Positions 5,411-9,148 of a stretch of DNA of 9,148 bases are shown piece after piece. Source of the stretch: Planctomycetota bacterium (lineage in GTDB: Bacteria; Planctomycetota; Planctomycetia; Isosphaerales; Isosphaeraceae); NCBI GenBank assembly GCA_021778575.1, contig JAJYCH010000127.1, forward strand, positions 1 to 9,148. Reading direction: 5' to 3'. Under the pieces are notes generated by a model that did no database searches, had not been told where the DNA came from, and was given only the letters and a program-made list of their open reading frames with translations. The translations under genes were made by a program, and so were the position numbers. Numbering within the stretch: the stretch's first letter is position 1; the number at the start of each line of letters is the position of its first letter.

Positions 5411-6550
5411 TCAAGAACGAAACGTGGGGTCGGCCGGTTCCCCCGTCTCGCGATCGAGCCGGTACGGGCTGAGGTCGACCCGAGACGGTCGCCCCAGGGC
5501 GAGGTCGGTGATCACCTCGGCGCTGGCCGGAGCAAGCTGCAACCCGGCTCGCTTGTGGCCGGTCGCCACGATCAGGTTCGCGAATCCCGGCGCGAAACCG
5601 AGATAGGGCTTCGAGTCGATGCTTCCCGGCCGGAGCCCGGCCCACGACCGCTCGATCCCGGCCGTCGCCAGGATCGGGCAGATTTTGTGGGCCTCGGCCA
5701 GAAGGTCGCGAACGGCCTCGGCCGTCGTCCGGTTGTCGAAGCCGGCGTCCTCCTCGGTCGCTCCTACCAGAACCCGGCCATCGTCGCGAGGGACCAGGTA
5801 ATTCTTGCCGTGCTCGACAATCCGGCGGATCAGCGGGCGATCACTCCGGAGCAAGACGATTTGCCCCTTCAATGGCGGAGTCGGCACCTCGACCCCGAGT
5901 CCCGCCAGCAGGCCCGAAGTCCAGGCCCCGGCCGAGACGATCACCTGGCCGCAAGCGAGAGTCTCCGACTCCAGTTTGACCCCCGTCACTCGCCCGGAAA
6001 TCGACTCGAAACCAAGAACCGCCGAACCCGGACGTAGATCAACCTCACGGCCTCGGAGCGCCTCGATCAGCGCCTTGAGATGCCGTGGATTGCGAATCTG
6101 GGCGCGATCGGGCAGGTAATAGGCCACCCGAAGCTCGGGGTTGAGCGCCGGCTCGACCCGGCCGAAGTCGCGAGGTTCGAGCCGCTCGTAGACGATCTTC
6201 TCGTTCCGCCAGCGTCCGGCCGAGGTCTTCAGCTCGTTGTCCTCGGACAGATCGAGCCCGACATCGACGCCGCCGGTTTTCCGATAACCGTTGTCGATCC
6301 CGGTCTCGGCCAGAAGGGCTTGCGACCATTCGGGATAGAGCACCGCGCTCCACGACCGGAGTTCGATCGTCGGGTTGGTCTTGAGCCGTTCGACATGCGG
6401 TGGAATCATCCCCGCGCCGGCCCACGACGCCCCGCGACCGAGGCCGTCGCGGTCGAGCACCGTGACCGTAACCCCCTCGCGCGAAAGGCAATAGGCGATC
6501 GAGAGCCCGATCACGCCGCCACCGATCACCACCACGTCGGCCGACCTCAT
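5411..6550 (-). CDS. thiO: Glycine oxidase ThiO / FAD-dependent D-amino acid oxidase family
   Basis: ThiO oxidises glycine to the imine that enters the thiazole branch of thiamine biosynthesis, with FAD as cofactor; related family members oxidise D-amino acids or sarcosine. The 379-residue protein has the dinucleotide-binding VVVIGGGVIG at 6-15, the acidic strand end VLDRD (31-35), and ASWAGAGMIPP (41-51), which is characteristic of ThiO. Near the C-terminus are WAGLRPGS and GHKRAGLQLAPA, which contribute FAD and substrate contacts; both blocks contain the arginines expected to hold the substrate carboxylate. Length is typical. I chose ATG 6550 because GGAGG lies seven bases upstream and the start overlaps the stop of the preceding gene as ATGA, suggesting translational coupling. 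No other thiamine gene is in the window, so a role in thiamine synthesis is inferred from the family. Confidence 0.85.
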   Translation of the reverse strand: MRSADVVVIGGGVIGLSIAYCLSREGVTVTVLDRDGLGRGASWAGAGMIPPHVERLKTNPTIELRSWSAVLYPEWSQALLAETGIDNGYRKTGGVDVGLDLSEDNELKTSAGRWRNEKIVYERLEPRDFGRVEPALNPELRVAYYLPDRAQIRNPRHLKALIEALRGREVDLRPGSAVLGFESISGRVTGVKLESETLACGQVIVSAGAWTSGLLAGLGVEVPTPPLKGQIVLLRSDRPLIRRIVEHGKNYLVPRDDGRVLVGATEEDAGFDNRTTAEAVRDLLAEAHKICPILATAGIERSWAGLRPGSIDSKPYLGFAPGFANLIVATGHKRAGLQLAPASAEVITDLALGRPSRVDLSPYRLDRETGEPADPTFRS

Positions 6551-7386
6551 CGAGCCGCCTCCGTCGCGGTTGTCCAGGTCTTCTCGGTGATCCGGTAGAC
6601 CGACCGATCCTCGCTGGCGAGGACCAGGTCCCGCCCCGACCAGCAAATCGCCTCGACCCCAGGAGCGTCGAACGGAACGGTCGCGACCAGCGACCAGTCA
6701 TCGCGACCGGCCCGGCGATAAACCCGCGCGGCCCGCGTGGTCACAACGGACAGATGCCGGCCATCGCTCGAAAGGTCGGCCCCGGTCGCCGGTTCGGAAC
6801 AGCCGGGAAGGCTCGCGAGCCGCACCGGCAACGAAGGACGGAGCAGGCCCGAGGGCGGGTCGAACGGAATCGCGAAGATCTCGGCCTCACGACCATCGAA
6901 CCGCTTGGAGATCACCAGCGCCCGTCCCGGTTCGACGATCAGGCTCTCGGCGTCGAACCGGCCGTTCTCCGGGAACTTGTAAAAGGTTGAGGCCGTCAGC
7001 GGCAGCGGCTCGGTTGGTGCGGGCCGGGTGGGGTCGGGCTCGTCGAGCCGGTGGATCACCCGGATCGGCAGGCGGTTCTCGTTGTTGCCGATATCGCCGA
7101 GGTAGAGATGCCCCCTGTCGTCGGTCGCGAGATCCTCCCAGTCGATGTTGGGAGCCGCGACCCGGTACGACCGGACGACCGAGCCATCAAGCTTGACGGC
7201 GAACAGCGCGGGGGGGTTACCCGAATCATTGTGGACCCAGTAGATCCCGGGATACTTCCGGCTCGCGACGATCCCCGAGACTTCGACCAGGGCGGGATCG
7301 GCGAATCGGCCAAGCCGTTCGAGCGGAGAGGGCGGCCCGAACCCGAGCCCCACCAGGATCATCCCCCAGACAATCGATCGTCGCAT
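6547..7386 (-). CDS. Secreted beta-propeller-like protein of unknown function
   Basis: The 279-residue product begins MRRSIVWGMILVGLGFG, a short basic and hydrophobic segment that fits a signal peptide, though no clear cleavage site follows. The mature part has repeated strand-and-loop blocks: VSGIVASRKYPGIYWVHNDS (36-55), WEDLA (83-87), LYLGDIGNNENRLPIRV (94-110), DAESLI (135-140), and a later GADLSSDGRHLSVV block. This spacing of tight-turn Asp/Gly motifs is typical of beta-propellers such as NHL or SMP-30-like proteins, and the HNDSG, WEDLA and GDIGNN set recurs in secreted hypothetical proteins. No catalytic residues are evident. The start is ATG 7386, with AAGGA about six to seven bases upstream. 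ATG 7443 would overlap the preceding gene by ATGA, but its purine run lies one base away, too close to act well. The gene is the middle member of a probable three-gene operon. Confidence 0.75.
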   Translation of the reverse strand: MRRSIVWGMILVGLGFGPPSPLERLGRFADPALVEVSGIVASRKYPGIYWVHNDSGNPPALFAVKLDGSVVRSYRVAAPNIDWEDLATDDRGHLYLGDIGNNENRLPIRVIHRLDEPDPTRPAPTEPLPLTASTFYKFPENGRFDAESLIVEPGRALVISKRFDGREAEIFAIPFDPPSGLLRPSLPVRLASLPGCSEPATGADLSSDGRHLSVVTTRAARVYRRAGRDDWSLVATVPFDAPGVEAICWSGRDLVLASEDRSVYRITEKTWTTATEAAR

Positions 7387-7439
7387 GATCCGTCCTTCCC
7401 GCCGAGCTTGCGAGTTTCCCTGGTCGTCGGCCATCCGGA

Positions 7440-7958
7440 TCATTTCCCTTCGCAGCGGCGCTCGGCAATCCGACGGGCCTGGAGGTCGCGAAAGAAGCGG
7501 ATTTCCTGGCGGTTGCTCGCCAGAGCGGCGAAAGCCTCGCGGACAAGGTTGACGCTGGCGAGGAACATCAGGCTGACGCCGAGCATCGATAATCCGGTGG
7601 CCATCGAGGTCGTGACGTGGCGGTTGCCGATCAAGGTGTCGATCGCCAGCGCCAGGCTGGTCCCGACAAACGAGGCAAACGCCATGTAGAGCATCCCCAG
7701 GGCGTAGCGAACACGATCGCTCCGCCATTCCAGGTGGTGCAACTGGTCGGTGAAATGGGCCATCCGGAGTTCGGTGTAGTCGAGCCGATTTTCCCCCCGA
7801 CAGAGTTCGTCGCTCAGGTTGTTGAGCACACGAATCCGGTCGACCACGCGAGCCATCCGGTTCGAGGTCGAGATGATCAGCGAGCCATTGGCCGTCATGA
7901 ACAGCGCCGGGGTGATCATGGCCGAAAGGGTGGCATAATTTGATGGTTCAAGCGGCAT
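7440..7958 (-). CDS. DUF2721-family membrane protein
   Basis: This 172-residue protein resembles the DUF2721 family (PF11026) of uncharacterised bacterial inner-membrane proteins. The signature is the N-terminal LSAMITPALFMTANGSLIIS helix followed by STSNRMARVVDRIRVLNN. A charged, probably cytoplasmic helical region (about 50-85) then leads to two further membrane helices (YALGMLYMAFASFVGTSLAL and a segment around MLGVSLMFLASVNL). The tail is basic and ends RRCEGK. ATG 7958 gives the family's usual length; the ribosome binding site is weak, and ATG 7920 would cut into the first helix. It is the first gene of the minus-strand cluster, 53 bases ahead of the propeller protein gene, and is divergent from the metallophosphoesterase. 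Function is unknown for the whole family. Confidence 0.75.
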   Translation of the reverse strand: MPLEPSNYATLSAMITPALFMTANGSLIISTSNRMARVVDRIRVLNNLSDELCRGENRLDYTELRMAHFTDQLHHLEWRSDRVRYALGMLYMAFASFVGTSLALAIDTLIGNRHVTTSMATGLSMLGVSLMFLASVNLVREAFAALASNRQEIRFFRDLQARRIAERRCEGK

Positions 7959-8125
7959 GGTGGGCGAAGACCTTGGAGCCTTGGGGCAATCCGTCGCCTC
8001 AATCCTACCAGCAATCGCCTGGCGGGCGTACCGGGGAGGTTGATAGGATAGGACCAGATGCAACCAAACGGGCCACCACCCAACCCGGCAATCGGGCCGG
8101 GAGAATTCTTGATTTTCGAGCACGT
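7959..8125. other. Divergent spacer between DUF2721 and metallophosphoesterase genes
   Basis: This 167-base spacer must hold both promoters. I see no confident -10/-35 pair, no strong inverted repeat and no small gene. The plus-strand frame of the phosphoesterase remains open through it, but this extension is not protein-like. Confidence 0.35.
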
Positions 8126-8848
8126 ATGACAACCTATTATTGCAGTGATCCCCACGCCTTCCACGGCAACATCCTCAAGTTTTGCCGGCGGATCTCGTTC
8201 ATGTCCGACCAGGATCGGGCGACCTTCCTGGAGATTGAAGCGAGCGGCGGCGACCTGGGGACCCTCCGGATCGGCGAGGAGTCAATCGCCCGGATGAACC
8301 GGGCTCTGGCCGATAACATCAACGCCCGGGTTGGCCCCGGCGACACCCTCTGGTGCCTGGGTGACTGGGCGTTCGGCCGAGGGTCCGACTACCGCCGGAA
8401 TGCCCGCTGGTTCCGCGACCAGATCGTCTGTCGGGATGTCCGGCTGATCTGGGGGAACCACGACGACCGGTCGATTCGCGACCTCTTCACCGTGACCCAC
8501 GACCAGGTCCGGATTCGCGACGGCGATATCGCGATCACCTTGAATCATTACCCGATGATCACCTGGGACGGCCAGCATCGGGGGAGCGTGGCCGCGCCCA
8601 ACATCCACCTTTACGGGCACGTCCATGCCCTTTACCAGCGCGAGCCCGAGGCCAATCCGCTCCGGCTCAGCGACGCCTGGGCCGCGCTCGACGTCGGCTT
8701 CGACGGCCACGATTACCAGGTCTGGTCGATCGACGAGGTTCTCGAAGTCCTCCGGCCCCGGTTGCTCGGCCTCGAAACCTTGAAGCGCGAGCGCCGGCAG
8801 TTCGACCCGTTTCGAGGCCGGGGCGAGCCGGCGCGCCCTCGGAACTGA
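8126..8848 (+). CDS. Calcineurin-like metallophosphoesterase
   Basis: The protein is a predicted dinuclear metal-dependent phosphoesterase. In the 240-residue chain the metal ligands appear in canonical order: SDPHAFH with D8 and H10, LGDW with D80, GNHD with N111 and H112, NHYP with H141, and GHVH with H165 and H167. The first motif is DPH rather than the more common DTH, which keeps both ligands. About 35 residues between the first two motifs (SFMSDQDRATF to ARMNRALADNI) are typical of the small phage- and bacteria-associated branch of the family. The C-terminal 35 residues are basic and Arg-rich and probably not part of the catalytic core. The start ATG 8126 is set by the first motif; the ribosome binding site is weak (GAG five bases upstream). 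Substrate cannot be told from sequence. It is divergent from the DUF2721 gene over 167 bases. Confidence 0.85.
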   Translation: MTTYYCSDPHAFHGNILKFCRRISFMSDQDRATFLEIEASGGDLGTLRIGEESIARMNRALADNINARVGPGDTLWCLGDWAFGRGSDYRRNARWFRDQIVCRDVRLIWGNHDDRSIRDLFTVTHDQVRIRDGDIAITLNHYPMITWDGQHRGSVAAPNIHLYGHVHALYQREPEANPLRLSDAWAALDVGFDGHDYQVWSIDEVLEVLRPRLLGLETLKRERRQFDPFRGRGEPARPRN

Positions 8849-8851
8849 TAC

Positions 8852-8866
8852 CCGGTGATCGACCGG
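8852..8866 (+). terminator. Hairpin just after the metallophosphoesterase stop codon
   Basis: CCGGT, a five-base loop GATCG, and ACCGG form a perfect 5-bp stem starting four bases after the stop. No U-tract follows, so it is at best a weak terminator or an mRNA end-stabilising hairpin. Confidence 0.3.
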
Positions 8867-8960
8867 CCGCCGACGTGATACGATGATCCTGGCCGACCCG
8901 GGTGAGATCGAGAACCGTCAGCAGTTCCTGCAGATGCTCCGCTGACAAAGTTTCCTCCTG

Positions 8961-8975
8961 GGGGCGCGTGGCCCC
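8961..8975. terminator. GC-rich hairpin before the right-edge reading frame
   Basis: GGGGC, loop GCGTG, and GCCCC form a 5-bp stem followed by only two T residues. It lies between the metallophosphoesterase gene and the partial frame at the right edge and could be a weak terminator. Confidence 0.25.
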
Positions 8976-8978
8976 TTA

Positions 8979-9148
8979 GTGGTCGTCCTCGCCGATCCGG
9001 TGGACGTGGAGAACTGGGCGAACCTGGCGATCCGCTTCGAGGAGAGCGCGCCCGCGGGGAAGCGCTACCTCGTCGCGGGAAACGGCGGAAGGATCGCCGC
9101 CGCGGGGCTCGTCCTCGACACGCCGTCGAGTCTCGCGGACGCGAGCCA
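8979..9148 (+). CDS. Partial unrecognised protein, truncated at right edge
   Basis: From GTG 8979 the frame reads VVVLADPVDVENWANLAIRF and continues without a stop to the window end for about 56 residues. The frame is also open back to 8946, so the start is uncertain; no clear ribosome binding site is visible before GTG 8979. Third codon positions are almost all G or C, which supports coding on this strand. Alanine is mostly GCG (8 of 11), whereas genes to the left favour GCC. The sequence looks like a soluble alpha/beta protein start, but I do not recognise the family. It could be a real planctomycete gene with different codon use, acquired DNA, or foreign sequence joined by assembly. Confidence 0.45.
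   Translation, partial: MVVLADPVDVENWANLAIRFEESAPAGKRYLVAGNGGRIAAAGLVLDTPSSLADAS

Noticed and set aside
4788..5645. Long open frame (285 codons) on the minus strand
   Set aside because: It runs antisense to the 94-residue gene and across the divergent spacer, overlaps the C-terminal part of the glycine oxidase gene in another frame, and its product is low-complexity and Arg-rich without motifs.
5555..6598. Several plus-strand frames within the glycine oxidase gene
   Set aside because: All are antisense to a conserved enzyme and have the Arg/Pro/Asp-rich look of GC-rich shadow frames.
7051..7689. 212-codon plus-strand frame over the propeller and DUF2721 genes
   Set aside because: It is antisense to two supported genes and has no ribosome binding site or domain.
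8667..8948. 93-codon minus-strand frame starting at TTG 8948
   Set aside because: The first residues look protein-like, but the frame quickly becomes antisense to the metallophosphoesterase and turns into an Arg-rich low-complexity product.
1..9148. CRISPR array, tRNA, rRNA, transposase or phage genes
   Set aside because: No regularly spaced short repeats, no cloverleaf sequence, no rRNA-like conserved stretch and no recombinase or transposase motif was seen on either strand.

Overview
The window looks like a piece of a high-GC planctomycete chromosome, probably from the Isosphaeraceae or a close relative. This rests mainly on the planctomycete N-terminal export motif (L-E-x-R-x-L-L-S type) in two secreted-looking proteins, on GC-rich codon use with GTG and TTG starts, and on many short, weakly conserved membrane and secreted proteins. 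The phylum is an inference; no rRNA gene is present to confirm it.

Layout, left to right. (1) 1-1100: an RlmI-type 23S rRNA cytosine methyltransferase, missing its N-terminus at the window edge. (2) 1180-1702: a compact HigB-type toxin followed, with a 17-base overlap, by a HigA-like antitoxin that has no DNA-binding domain. (3) 1706-3165: two tandem, nearly indel-free copies of a small multi-pass membrane protein gene on the minus strand, offset by exactly 639 bases. Short related sequences carrying CCTAC lie on either side of and between the copies. The downstream copy has ATA where the upstream copy has its ATG start, and both copies lie in one reading frame separated by a single TGA. (4) 3247-3924: a DtxR/MntR-family metal-responsive repressor, divergent from the tandem membrane genes. 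(5) 3943-5391: two proteins with the planctomycete export motif, divergently transcribed from a 408-base spacer. (6) 5411-7958: a minus-strand cluster encoding a DUF2721 membrane protein, a secreted beta-propeller-like protein and a ThiO-type glycine oxidase; the last two overlap by ATGA. (7) 8126-8848: a calcineurin-like metallophosphoesterase. (8) 8849-9148: a short spacer with hairpins, then the start of an unrecognised reading frame with different codon preference that runs off the window.

Most genes are ordinary housekeeping or lineage-specific genes. The least ordinary region is 1706-3246: a recent tandem duplication of a membrane gene, with a decayed start codon in one copy, possible gene conversion tracts and short repeats at its junctions, next to a toxin-antitoxin pair and a DtxR-type regulator. 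I found no tRNA, rRNA, CRISPR array, transposase or phage gene.
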